From JBOGUF01 sp050696075 (GTDB taxonomy: Bacteria; Chloroflexota; Chloroflexia; Thermomicrobiales; UBA6265): a stretch of DNA of 20,724 nt. The notes under the pieces were generated by a model. It did no database searches. It had not been told where the DNA came from and worked only from the letters and a program-made list of their open reading frames with translations. Within the stretch, counting starts at the first letter, position 1; each line of letters opens with the position of its first letter. Shown piece by piece: positions 6,480 through 14,373 of the stretch. A program made the translations under genes and the position numbers. The DNA is taken from NCBI GenBank assembly GCA_050696075.1, contig JBOGUF010000085.1, positions 1-20,724 of the forward strand, written 5' to 3'.

Positions 6480-7982
6480 GTGAAGATCACCTATCGAACC
6501 GCCGATCCGTTGGCCGAAACCGCCGACGCCGTGATCCTACCGCTGGCCGCGACCGACGGCGGAGCCCTCCTCACCGACGCCGCCCGGCAGATCGACGAGG
6601 CACTGAGCGGGGAGCTGACGCGGCTGGCGGCGGACGCGCGGTTCACTGGCAAACGAGGCCAAACGCTCGTTGTGCCCACGCTTGGGCGAACTGCCGCCCG
6701 CCGAGCGGTGCTGGCCGGACTTGGATCGGCTGAAAAACTCGACGAGGAGGCGATCCGCCGCGCCCTGGCCGCGGGGTCGATTGCCGCGCGGGATGTCGGC
6801 GCCCGAAGCGTCGTCGCAACGGCGCCATCCGCCGACGGCCTCGACGCCAGCCGGGTCCTCGCCGCGGCCGCGGAAGGGGCGGCCCTGGCGACCTACCGCT
6901 TTACTCGATATCACGGTACAGCGCGGAAAGAGAACAGCGCACCGAAGGAGATTGAGACCCTCACCTTTGCCGGCGCCCTCGACGCGATCGCGGGCGCCGC
7001 CGCGCTCGCCCGCGCGGCGGCGATCGCCGGGGCGGTGACGCTCGCCCGCGATCTGGTCAACGAGCCGGCCAGCGTCCTCAACCCGTTGACGATGGAGGCG
7101 CACGCGCGCGCGGTGGCCGAGGAGCACGGGCTTGAGATTAAGGTCCTCGGGCCGAAGGAGATGGACGCGCACGGGATGGGCGCCATCCGGGCGGTCGGCA
7201 AGGGGAGCAACAGCGAACCTCGCCTGATCCATCTGGTTTACCGGCCGGAGGGCGCGACCGCGGGGACGAGGCAGATCGGCATCGTCGGCAAGTGCATTAC
7301 CTTCGACACCGGCGGCTACTCGATCAAGCCGCACGACGGGATGTTGGAGATGAAGACCGACATGGCCGGCGGGGCGGCGGTGCTGGGTGCGATGACGGCG
7401 TTGAAGGCGCTCGGCTGCCGGCACGTCGTCCATGGCGTGCTCTGCGCGGCGGAGAACATGATTTCCGGCGAGGCGTTCCGCCCCGGCGACATCCTGACGG
7501 CGATGAACGGCGTCACGATCGAGATCCTCTCGACCGACGCCGAGGGCCGGTTGGTGCTCGCCGACGGGCTGGTCTACACGGCACGGCAGGGGGTGCAGGA
7601 GCTGATCGACCTGGCGACGCTCACCGGCGCGGCGGTCGTCGCCCTTGGCGACGGCACGACCGCCCTCTTCGCCAACGACGACGCCCTGGCCGAGCGCCTC
7701 CAATCCGCGGCGACGGTCACCGGCGAGCGCTTATGGCGGATGCCGCTGACGGAGGCGCTCGAGGAGAAAATCAAGGGCGACGTCGGCGACCTGAAGAACT
7801 CCGGTGGCCGGCAGGGTGGGGCGATCACCGCCGCGCTCTTCCTCCAGCACTTCTGCGAAGGGGTGCCGTGGGCGCACCTCGACATCGCCGGCGCGGCGCG
7901 CGCGCCGAAGTCGACCGGCTACACGCCGAAGGGAGCGACCGGCGTCGGGGTGCGGACGTTGCTGGCGTATGTGACAGCGTAG
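6480..7982 (+). CDS. pepA: Leucyl aminopeptidase, M17 family
   Basis: This encodes about 500 residues, the usual family length. I chose the GTG at 6480 because GGGAG lies ten bases upstream and it gives the expected N-terminus ('KITYRTADPLAETADAVILP'); an ATG at 6450 has no ribosome binding site. It is a cytoplasmic, two-metal exopeptidase removing N-terminal residues from peptides. The metal and catalytic residues fall one position from E. coli PepA: Lys271 and Asp276 in 'VGKCITFDTGG', Asp294 in 'MKTDMAGG', and Asp353, Glu355 and Arg357 in 'STDAEGRLVLADG'. The family signature usually reads NTDAEGRL, so Asn is replaced by Ser here, outside the metal ligands. It diverges from the ABC importer. 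The N-terminal part before the catalytic domain (about 1-180) is present. Confidence 0.94.
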   Translation: MKITYRTADPLAETADAVILPLAATDGGALLTDAARQIDEALSGELTRLAADARFTGKRGQTLVVPTLGRTAARRAVLAGLGSAEKLDEEAIRRALAAGSIAARDVGARSVVATAPSADGLDASRVLAAAAEGAALATYRFTRYHGTARKENSAPKEIETLTFAGALDAIAGAAALARAAAIAGAVTLARDLVNEPASVLNPLTMEAHARAVAEEHGLEIKVLGPKEMDAHGMGAIRAVGKGSNSEPRLIHLVYRPEGATAGTRQIGIVGKCITFDTGGYSIKPHDGMLEMKTDMAGGAAVLGAMTALKALGCRHVVHGVLCAAENMISGEAFRPGDILTAMNGVTIEILSTDAEGRLVLADGLVYTARQGVQELIDLATLTGAAVVALGDGTTALFANDDALAERLQSAATVTGERLWRMPLTEALEEKIKGDVGDLKNSGGRQGGAITAALFLQHFCEGVPWAHLDIAGAARAPKSTGYTPKGATGVGVRTLLAYVTA

Positions 7983-7987
7983 TCATG

Positions 7988-8029
7988 AGGCGACAGGCGA
8001 TAGGCGTTAGGCGATAGGCGTTTGGCGTC
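7988..8029. repeat. 7-bp tandem array just after the aminopeptidase stop codon
   Basis: Six heptamers in register read AGGCGAC, AGGCGAT, AGGCGTT, AGGCGAT, AGGCGTT and TGGCGTC. The array starts five bases after the aminopeptidase stop (7980-7982). Its AGG-led heptamer plan matches the arrays at 4727-4782 and 20531-20551. Confidence 0.85.
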
Positions 8030-8078
8030 CTCGCACCTGAGTCCTCCCTCGTTCGGAGGCGGGCGGTGGGCGAAGCCA

Positions 8079-8098
8079 GGGCGGTTCGCGAACCGCCC
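8079..8098. repeat. Perfect 20-bp palindrome
   Basis: The sequence GGGCGGTTCGCGAACCGCCC is its own reverse complement. From memory, similar GGGCG-TTCGCGAA-CGCCC elements are dispersed in many Chloroflexota genomes, which fits the suggested origin. It could cap transcripts from the aminopeptidase gene. Confidence 0.75.
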
Positions 8099-8113
8099 CA
8101 ACGGCGCGTGGCT

Positions 8114-8142
8114 GCTTGATCGGGTTGATCACCTGATCAAGC
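8114..8142. repeat. Inverted repeat GCTTGATC / GATCAAGC
   Basis: Eight-base arms (8114-8121 and 8135-8142) flank a 13-base loop that itself contains TGATCA. It may be an RNA hairpin or an operator with repeated TGATC half-sites; further TGATC copies follow within about 90 bases. Confidence 0.5.
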
Positions 8143-8347
8143 TACGGAGTGCTCGGCGCTGGGTGTTGGTGGCGGTGCGGCTGATCGGGCCGCCTCACCT
8201 CGCGGCTCCTGATCAGGGAGCGACGAGGGTACTTTTGGCAGAAGCCAATTGCCTCACCGGTGGCGCCAGCCGGGGTACTGTCGGCGCTTATGGAGCGGGG
8301 ATCAATCCACCGACTTTTTCCCCTGCGATTTCCTTGGAGGAGCCAAG

Positions 8348-8413
8348 ATGGTCCTCACCGAACACGGTAAGAAGACGCCGAGCGAGCTTGACCAGGGATT
8401 GCCGCGTTGCTGA
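8348..8413 (+). CDS. Possible 21-residue peptide with strong ribosome binding site
   Basis: The ATG at 8348 follows GGAGG (8336-8340) by seven bases, as good a translation start as any in the window, and opens a frame of 21 codons ending in TGA at 8411-8413. The peptide (starting MVLTEHGKKT and ending GLPRC) has no membrane segment and no homology I recognise. It could be a leader peptide, a real small protein, or the surviving start of a decayed gene. The next gene, MMPL, begins 319 bases downstream and does not overlap it. Confidence is low because short frames occur by chance. Confidence 0.3.
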   Translation: MVLTEHGKKTPSELDQGLPRC

Positions 8414-8732
8414 CAACGAACGTCGCTATGGCATCCGATCGACCGGCCTGCAATACACACTTCTATCAGCGCGAAGTCCACCCTCCGGGCCGTTGCATCC
8501 TACGTCATTTGGCGTACCCCGCGCTGATTGTGACAACCATCACGAAATAGGCAAAACGACCGATGCGGGCATGACGGCGGGCCGGCATGATCGTCATAGC
8601 TCGCCCGAGCGGCGATTGAACCGGCGTCCGGGGCCGATGGCGAGTGGATGTTGAGACCCGTTTGTGGGATCTGGGTATTGGACTGCGGTCCGTTTTTGTG
8701 GGGCGGGCCGGTGGGATGGGAGGACAATAGGG

Positions 8733-10949
8733 ATGGCTTCGCTGATTTCGACCGGTGGGTTGGCGCGGGCGAGTGCCCGGCGGCCCTGGCGGGTGATTGG
8801 ACTATGGATCGCGTTCCTCGTCGTCGCGGCGATGTTGGCGCCGACGCTCAGCGATGCGCTGACGGGCGAGTTCAAGCTGACCGATTCACCCGAATCGGTG
8901 CGCGGCGACGAAATTCTGGAAGAGCGGCTGCGGGGACCGCGGCCGATGACCGAGACGATCATCGTCCGGTCCCAGAGCTATACGGTTGACGACGCCGAGT
9001 TTCGGGCGACCGTCGACGGGGTCATGGCCGAATTGAAGGACATGCCCGAGATCGTCAAGTCGGCCACTAGCTACTACACGACCTACAACCCGGCGCGCGT
9101 TTCGGCCGATCGCCGCGCGATGGTGATTCCGGTGACGCTGGTCGGCGAGTACGACGACGTGACCGACCACGCCGAGGAATACCTGGCGGCGCTGGAGCGG
9201 GCGGCGAAAAACTCAGCGATCGAGATTCTCTCCGTCGGCGACTCCACGATGAACGACGAGCTGAACACGATCGCCGAGGAGGATTTGGCCAAGGGCGAGG
9301 GGATCGGCGTGCTGGTCGCGCTGGTGATCCTGGTCGTCGTCTTTGGCGCGCTGGTCGCCGCCGGGCTGCCGTTGGTGCTAGGGATCGTTTCGGTCTTCAT
9401 CGCGATCGGTTTGGCGGCCGTCGTCGGCCGCTTCATGGAACTCTCTTTCTTCGTCCAGAACATGATTACGATGATCGGGCTAGCGGTCGGCGTCGACTAC
9501 GCCCTCTTCGTGGTCGAGCGCTACCGCGAGGAGCGGCGGCGCGGACTGGGCCGGTACGATGCGATCGAGATAGCCGGTGGCACGGCCAGCAAGGCGGTCC
9601 TCTTCTCCGGCGGCACGGTCATCTTCGCCCTGATGGGGATGTTCCTGGTGCCAAGCAACATCTTCCAGAGCCTCGGCGTCGGCGCCGTCCTGGTCGTCCT
9701 CGTCGCCCTCGCCGCGACGATGACGCTGATTCCGGCCTTGCTGGGATTGCTCGGCGACAAGATTGATTGGCCCCGGCGACGACGGAAGGCGGAAGGCGGA
9801 AGGCGGCAAGACAACGCGCTGGGCACTCGCGGCTTTTGGGCGTACGTCGCGCGAATGGTGATGGCGCGGCCAGTGGTGAGCCTGGTCCTTTCGGCGACGC
9901 TGCTGGTGGTGATGGCGCTGCCGTATCTCGACATCACCGAAGGGTCGCTGGGCGTGTCCGGGTTGCCCGATGAGGCGAAGAGCGCCGCGGCCTACGAGAT
10001 CCTGGTCGAGGACTTTGCCGCCGGCACGGTTTCGCCGGTCGAGTTTGTGGTCGACGGCGACGCCGCCGACCCGGCGGTGCAGGCCGGCATCCAGAAGCTG
10101 ACCCAGGCGCTCGCCGCCGATGGCCGCTTTGGCCCGACGACGGAGACGACGAACGACGCCGGCAACGTGACCCTGGTCGCGGTACCGATGACGCTCGCGC
10201 CGGATAGCCCGGAGGCGTACGCGCTGATCGCGCACCTCCGCGACGTCACGGTTCCGGCCGCGTTCGAGGGCGTTCCCACCGCGGTGCTGGTCGCGGGCAT
10301 GACGGCGATGATCGCCGACGCCAATACCAGCGTCGAGAACGCGATGCCGATCGTCTTCGCTTTTGTCCTGGGCCTGAGCTTCCTGCTCTTGCTCGTCGCC
10401 TTCCGCTCGATCGTGATTCCAGTGAAGGCGATCGTGATGAACTTGCTCTCGGTCGGCGCCGCCTACGGCCTGATCGTGGCGGTCTTCCAGAAAGGTTGGG
10501 GGGCGGACCTGCTCGGTTTCCAGACGGTGCCGGCGATCGAGAGCTGGCTGCCGCTCTTCCTCTTCTGCGTCCTCTTCGGCCTCAGCATGGACTACCACGT
10601 CTTCTTGCTGAGCCGGATCAAGGAGCACTACGACCTGAGCAAGAACAACACCGAGTCGGTGGCGGTCGGGTTGCAGTCGACGGCGCGGATCATCACCGGC
10701 GCGGCGGCGATCATGATCGCGGTCTTCGGTGGGTTCGCGGCCGGGCGGCTCACGTTCATGCAGCAGATGGGCTTCGGCCTGGCGATCGCGGTCCTGATCG
10801 ACGCCACGATCGTCCGCTCGGTCCTCGTCCCGTCGGCGATGACGCTGTTGGGCGATCGCAACTGGTATCTGCCGCGCTGGCTCGCCTGGCTGCCGAACCT
10901 GCACATCGAGGGCGCCGCCGCGCCGGTCTCGACCAGCGGCGACGACTAA
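8733..10949 (+). CDS. MMPL/RND-family membrane transporter
   Basis: This encodes about 738 residues. The ATG at 8733 is chosen because GGGAGGA lies eight bases upstream; a longer frame to 8664 has no such site. The layout is that of MMPL proteins: one membrane segment near residues 15-35, an extracytoplasmic domain to about residue 185, a bundle of five to six membrane segments, a basic cytoplasmic loop, then the same plan repeated. Asp-Tyr pairs occur at 255-256 ('GVDYALFVVERYREE') and 620-621 ('GLSMDYHVFLLSRIKE'), the positions of the proton-relay pairs of mycobacterial MmpL3. It is therefore probably a proton-driven exporter of lipids or hydrophobic compounds; the substrate is unknown. The loop between the halves contains a short in-frame AGGCGGA tandem repeat. 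Its gene converges on the LuxR-type regulator. Confidence 0.92.
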   Translation: MASLISTGGLARASARRPWRVIGLWIAFLVVAAMLAPTLSDALTGEFKLTDSPESVRGDEILEERLRGPRPMTETIIVRSQSYTVDDAEFRATVDGVMAELKDMPEIVKSATSYYTTYNPARVSADRRAMVIPVTLVGEYDDVTDHAEEYLAALERAAKNSAIEILSVGDSTMNDELNTIAEEDLAKGEGIGVLVALVILVVVFGALVAAGLPLVLGIVSVFIAIGLAAVVGRFMELSFFVQNMITMIGLAVGVDYALFVVERYREERRRGLGRYDAIEIAGGTASKAVLFSGGTVIFALMGMFLVPSNIFQSLGVGAVLVVLVALAATMTLIPALLGLLGDKIDWPRRRRKAEGGRRQDNALGTRGFWAYVARMVMARPVVSLVLSATLLVVMALPYLDITEGSLGVSGLPDEAKSAAAYEILVEDFAAGTVSPVEFVVDGDAADPAVQAGIQKLTQALAADGRFGPTTETTNDAGNVTLVAVPMTLAPDSPEAYALIAHLRDVTVPAAFEGVPTAVLVAGMTAMIADANTSVENAMPIVFAFVLGLSFLLLLVAFRSIVIPVKAIVMNLLSVGAAYGLIVAVFQKGWGADLLGFQTVPAIESWLPLFLFCVLFGLSMDYHVFLLSRIKEHYDLSKNNTESVAVGLQSTARIITGAAAIMIAVFGGFAAGRLTFMQQMGFGLAIAVLIDATIVRSVLVPSAMTLLGDRNWYLPRWLAWLPNLHIEGAAAPVSTSGDD
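9787..9807 (+). repeat. In-frame 7-bp tandem repeat inside the MMPL gene
   Basis: Two AGGCGGA units and one AGGCGGC lie in the coding sequence of the cytoplasmic loop between the two halves of the transporter. Three heptamers make 21 bases, so the frame is kept, and they encode a basic Gly/Arg-rich stretch ('KAEGGRRQ'). The unit follows the same AGG-led pattern as the intergenic arrays. Confidence 0.65.
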
Positions 10950-10956
10950 GCGTCAG

Positions 10957-11045
10957 CGTCCTCATTCCGAATGCAACGAGGAATTGTCCCGTCCTTTCGC
11001 TTGGAGAGCACGGGACGATTCCTCGCTTTGCTCGGAATGAGGACG
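10957..11045. terminator. Large inverted repeat between convergent genes (REP-like, possible two-way terminator)
   Basis: Arms of 35 bases at 10957-10991 and 11011-11045 pair with only a few mismatches around a 19-base spacer. The outer 14 bases (CGTCCTCATTCCGA) are an exact inverted match. It fills the gap between the MMPL stop (10949) and the regulator stop (11051). A stem this long could end transcription from both sides, although there is no T-run. It shares its CATTCCGA core with the cluster at 4571-4707. Confidence 0.75.
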
Positions 11046-11050
11046 TTACC

Positions 11051-14000
11051 TTACGCCTCTGACGGACCCGCCAACTCGTGCTCGACGGCCCAGACAGAAA
11101 GCTCGGTGCGGTTGCTGCACATCGTTTTGCCGAGCATGTTACGGATGTGAGCATTGACGGTGCGCGGGCTGACGAAGAGGTCCTCGCTGATCTGGCGGTC
11201 GGGGTAGCCGCGCGCCACCAGGCGCAGCACGTCAACCTCACGGTCGGTCAGGCCGGCCGGGCGCTCTTTCGCGGGGCGACGAGCGCCGCGAATGCGGGTT
11301 AGCGTCTCGCTCGCTTCACGCTCCCAGGGGGTCATGCCGAGCTGGCGGAAGGACACCTGCGCCGCCACCAGCAGTTCCTCGGCGCGTGTGACGTCGGGGG
11401 TGGCGGCGCGCAGCAGTGCCGTCGCCTGATCGAGATCGACTATCGCCCGCATCGGCGCTTGACCGGACCCGTCGAGGACCGCGCGCGCCCGATCGAAGTA
11501 GGACGCCGCCTCGGAGGTGCGACCGAGCAGGGTCGCCATGCGGGCGGCGGTCAGTTCGTTCGAGAACCCCGGAAAGTCGCCGTTGCCGTACTCGATCAGG
11601 CCGATCGCGCCGACCCGCACCACCTCCGCGTATTCCCGCGCGCCCAGGAACCAGATCGCCGAGCCGGCCGCGCCGATCGCGCCATTCAGGAGCCACAGCG
11701 TCGGCTCCATGCGGGCGATGACCGGCACCAGATCGTCCAGGAGCGACCGCGCCGCGTCGGGGTCGCCGGCCCGAAGGTTCGCTAGCGCGGCGAGGCCGGC
11801 ATCATCCAGCCCGATCGAGCGCCTGCCGAGCGCGGGATCGGCGACGTAGCGCGTCCAAAAGGCGGCGATCGGCCGCCAATCGCCGTCGAGGAACTCAGCG
11901 CGTAAGGCGTCGATCCAGGCGACGCTGGCGTGCAGCCGGTGGTCCGGACCCAGGCGCGTGACGACCTGGCGGGCCCGTCGGTGAGTCTCGCGCGCCTCGT
12001 CGAAGTGGCCGAGCGCGGTGCGGGCGATGGCGAGGCGGACCAAGGCCTCGGCCTGGCCGGGAATCGAGCCGTAGCGCTCGGCGGCGGCGAGCAGCTCCTC
12101 GAAGTGGACGATGGCGCGACTCAGGTTGCTGTGGTGATAGAGCCAGTCGGCCCCGCCGACCACCAGGGCACGAATGATTGCGGTCGGTTGCTGCCAGGAT
12201 TGGACGCGCGCCAGCAGCTCCTCGGTCCAGTCGCGACTCCACCAATCCCACGGTTGCAAGGAGCGGGCAAAGTCATCCTCGGTTCCCTTGGTGCGAGCGA
12301 TGCCGATCGCCCGCTGGTTCGTCCCGAGCCAGCGGGCGCCGTTGATGGCGCCGCTGACGACCGGTTCGAAGCGCTCGATCAGCAACGTCAACCGCGCCCA
12401 GGTCAGCTCGTCCTCCTCAGGGACGATTTCGAGTCCGCGGTCGACCAACGGCCGCCAGCCGTCGCGCCGGGCGCCGCCGTCGCGGATCGCGGTGGCCGCC
12501 TCGGCCAGAAAGGCGGCCACCCGACCCGGCGGCGCATCGAGCTCATCGAGGGCCGCCAGCGTCTCGTCGACGGTGCGTTGGGCGTCGTCGAGCATCAGCG
12601 CGTCGGCTTCGGCGACGGCGAGCATGCCGAGGATCTCCGCCCGCTGTTCCGCGCCGCCATGCCGGGCGAGATCGCGCGCAATGCGCAGAAAGGTGATCAC
12701 GCGCTCTCGCGCGAATCCGCGCCGGGCCTGTTCCGCCGCCGCCAAGGCGTGCGGCAGGCCGCGCTCGGCGCCTGGAAGGCTCAGGGAGGCGTGGTAGTGG
12801 ACGGCCAGCTCGGCCGCGTGCTCGCTTTCACGCCCCTGGTAGACCCGCTCCAGGGCCTCGGCCAGCTTGCGGTGCAAACGCACGCGACGAGATGGGTTCC
12901 ACGCTTCGTAGAGCGCGTGGCGGACGATGGCATGGACGAAGTCGTAGGTCTCCAGCTTGCCGGGCACGGCCTGGATCAGGCGCGCGGCCAACGCCTCGTC
13001 AATGGCATCGAGGAGGGCTTCCTCGGGCAGGCCGGTGAGGGCGGCGAGGACGTTGAAGTCGAACCCGCCGGTGCAGACAGCGGCCTGGCTCAGCAGGCGC
13101 TCACCATCTTGCGAGAGGCGCGCGAAGCGCCGTCCCACCACCTGGCGGACCCCTTCCGGGATGCCCAGCTCGGTCAAGTCGAGTCGCCCGTGCCAATCGT
13201 CGAGCCCGTCGTCCAGCCGGCCTTCTTCCACGAGATGCCGGGTCAGTTCGGCCATGAAGAAGGGGTTGCCGCTCGTCTCGGCGTGAATCGCGCGGACGAG
13301 CGCCGGCGGCACCGGACGCGGGGCGACCGTCTCGAGGAGGTCGCTGGCTTCGCGCTCGCTGAGGCCGCGCATCGAGAGCCGGAGCGAGGCGCGCTCGCGC
13401 TGGAGCGTGCCCAGGAAGTCGGTGAGCGGATGGTCGTGGCGCAACGGCAGGTCGCGGTAGGTGCCAATCAGCAGCAGCGGCGCCGCCTCGACGAAGCGGG
13501 CGAGAAAAGCGAGGAGGTTGAGCGAGGCGCGGTCGGCCCATTGCAGATCGTCGAAGACGATCATCAGCGGCGAGGCAGCGGAGGCCGCAAGGAGAAACTG
13601 GGTGGCCGCGTCGAAGAGACGGAACTGCTCTTCCGCGGGTCCGAGGTGGGCCGGCGCGGGGAGGTCGGGAAGCGCGGCGATGATCCGCGGCACGAGTCGC
13701 GCCAGCGGTGGCGCCCCCTGGCCGAGCGCGCGTCTGAGCTCCGCGGCAGGGAGGTCGCCGGCAATGGCATCCAGCACGTCGACCCAGGCCGCGTACGGTG
13801 GGGACCATTCGCCTTCGAAGCAGCGGCCCCAGTAGACCTGGACGCCACGGCTGGCGGCCTGGTCTGCCGTCTCCTCGGCGATGCGGGTCTTGCCGATGCC
13901 CGGCTCGCCGTTGACGACGACGATGCTGCCGTGGCCCGCCACGGAAGCGTCCAAGCGCTTCAGGAGCAGATCGAGTTCGACGGTGCGGCCGACGAAGCGG

Positions 14001-14167
14001 CCCCGTTCGGGCGCGGCGGGGTCGACCCGCGCGGTCGCCCGCGCGACAGGTGCAATCGGGTTCAGCTGGGACGTGGCCACCGTGGAAGCTCCGACGCCGC
14101 CGGTCATCGAGGCACCAGCGGTCGACGCGCCCGGTGCGCACGGCCGTGTGGTGCATGCCAGGGTCAC
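11051..14167 (-). CDS. LAL-type (large ATP-binding) LuxR-family transcriptional regulator
   Basis: This encodes up to 1038 residues from a GTG at 14167; no ribosome binding site is evident and an ATG 20 codons later (14107) is possible. The conserved part starts near residue 57 ('GRFVGRTVEL'). An AAA-type ATPase follows, with Walker A 'GEPGIGKT' (87-94) and Walker B 'LMIVFDDLQWAD' (about 201-212). The long middle, about 400-960, is Ala/Leu/Arg-rich and helical, of the tetratricopeptide kind seen in MalT-like regulators. A LuxR helix-turn-helix closes the protein (about 969-1032, 'GLTDREVDVLRLVARG' and 'VSPRTVNAHIRNMLGK'). It should be a cytoplasmic, ligand- and ATP-responsive activator. Its target is unknown; candidates are the divergent NADH dehydrogenase gene or the convergent MMPL gene. 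Confidence 0.92.
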   Translation of the reverse strand: MTLACTTRPCAPGASTAGASMTGGVGASTVATSQLNPIAPVARATARVDPAAPERGRFVGRTVELDLLLKRLDASVAGHGSIVVVNGEPGIGKTRIAEETADQAASRGVQVYWGRCFEGEWSPPYAAWVDVLDAIAGDLPAAELRRALGQGAPPLARLVPRIIAALPDLPAPAHLGPAEEQFRLFDAATQFLLAASAASPLMIVFDDLQWADRASLNLLAFLARFVEAAPLLLIGTYRDLPLRHDHPLTDFLGTLQRERASLRLSMRGLSEREASDLLETVAPRPVPPALVRAIHAETSGNPFFMAELTRHLVEEGRLDDGLDDWHGRLDLTELGIPEGVRQVVGRRFARLSQDGERLLSQAAVCTGGFDFNVLAALTGLPEEALLDAIDEALAARLIQAVPGKLETYDFVHAIVRHALYEAWNPSRRVRLHRKLAEALERVYQGRESEHAAELAVHYHASLSLPGAERGLPHALAAAEQARRGFARERVITFLRIARDLARHGGAEQRAEILGMLAVAEADALMLDDAQRTVDETLAALDELDAPPGRVAAFLAEAATAIRDGGARRDGWRPLVDRGLEIVPEEDELTWARLTLLIERFEPVVSGAINGARWLGTNQRAIGIARTKGTEDDFARSLQPWDWWSRDWTEELLARVQSWQQPTAIIRALVVGGADWLYHHSNLSRAIVHFEELLAAAERYGSIPGQAEALVRLAIARTALGHFDEARETHRRARQVVTRLGPDHRLHASVAWIDALRAEFLDGDWRPIAAFWTRYVADPALGRRSIGLDDAGLAALANLRAGDPDAARSLLDDLVPVIARMEPTLWLLNGAIGAAGSAIWFLGAREYAEVVRVGAIGLIEYGNGDFPGFSNELTAARMATLLGRTSEAASYFDRARAVLDGSGQAPMRAIVDLDQATALLRAATPDVTRAEELLVAAQVSFRQLGMTPWEREASETLTRIRGARRPAKERPAGLTDREVDVLRLVARGYPDRQISEDLFVSPRTVNAHIRNMLGKTMCSNRTELSVWAVEHELAGPSEA

Positions 14168-14273
14168 AGGTAAGGCAGCAGCGCCATTCGCAGCCTACGC
14201 TCAGCTCTTGGCTCTGTCAACGGATCGATGGAGGCGTCCCACGTGAACAAGCCGGCCACCGGCCCACGGGACC

Positions 14274-14302
14274 TTGCGCATCGGGTCGATATGTGAAATA
14301 AT
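14274..14302 (+). promoter_or_regulatory. Putative extended -10 promoter for NADH dehydrogenase
   Basis: TTGCGC (14274-14279) is followed after exactly 17 bases by AATAAT (14297-14302), and the bases just before the -10 read TGA (14294-14296), the extended -10 form TGn. Transcription would start near 14309, giving a leader of about 65 bases before the ATG at 14374. The AT-rich -10 stands out in GC-rich surroundings. Confidence 0.5.
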
Positions 14303-14308
14303 TCACAA
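14291..14308. promoter_or_regulatory. Rex-like operator overlapping the ndh -10 box
   Basis: The 18 bases contain perfect 6-base arms TGTGAA and TTCACA around ATAA, and match the Rex consensus TTGTGAAnnnnTTCACAA except for the first base. Rex senses the NADH/NAD+ ratio and in Bacillus subtilis represses ndh, the same type of gene that lies downstream here. The site is centred on the -10 box, as expected for a repressor. The same bases also fit the CRP/FNR form TGTGA-n6-TCACA, but the gene context favours Rex. Confidence 0.6.
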
Positions 14309-14373
14309 TGAGCCCGGGGTGGTTCGCTGGGAAATCCGGCGCGGCCCGCACCGCAACCAAGGGAGTACGGATC

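Larger units (their letters stand above)
7983..8732. other. 750-base intergenic region rich in palindromes
   Basis: Between the aminopeptidase and the MMPL gene I see no conventional gene. In order it holds a 7-bp tandem array (7988-8029), a perfect 20-bp palindrome (8079-8098), an inverted repeat with 8-bp arms (8114-8142), further short hairpins containing TGATC near 8177-8222, a possible 21-codon peptide gene with a strong ribosome binding site (8348-8413), and a less structured stretch up to the MMPL ribosome binding site (8718-8724). No intrinsic terminator with a clear T-run was found. Confidence 0.6.

Noticed and set aside
8601..8640. tRNA-like T-loop on the minus strand (GGTTCAATC)
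   Set aside because: No matching acceptor, D or anticodon arms can be built around it.
8681..8699. Intrinsic terminator (GGAC-TGCG-GTCC followed by GTTTTT)
   Set aside because: The stem is only four pairs and it lies immediately before the MMPL ribosome binding site, where a terminator would make little sense.
8664..8732. Longer N-terminus of the MMPL protein
   Set aside because: The 23 extra residues lack a ribosome binding site and are not membrane-like, while the ATG at 8733 has GGGAGGA at good spacing and starts a normal MMPL N-terminus.
14292..14307. CRP/FNR-type site (TGTGA-n6-TCACA)
   Set aside because: The bases fit, but the full 6-base arms, the 4-base centre, the position on the -10 and the NDH-2 gene all fit Rex better. 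It is kept as the alternative reading.
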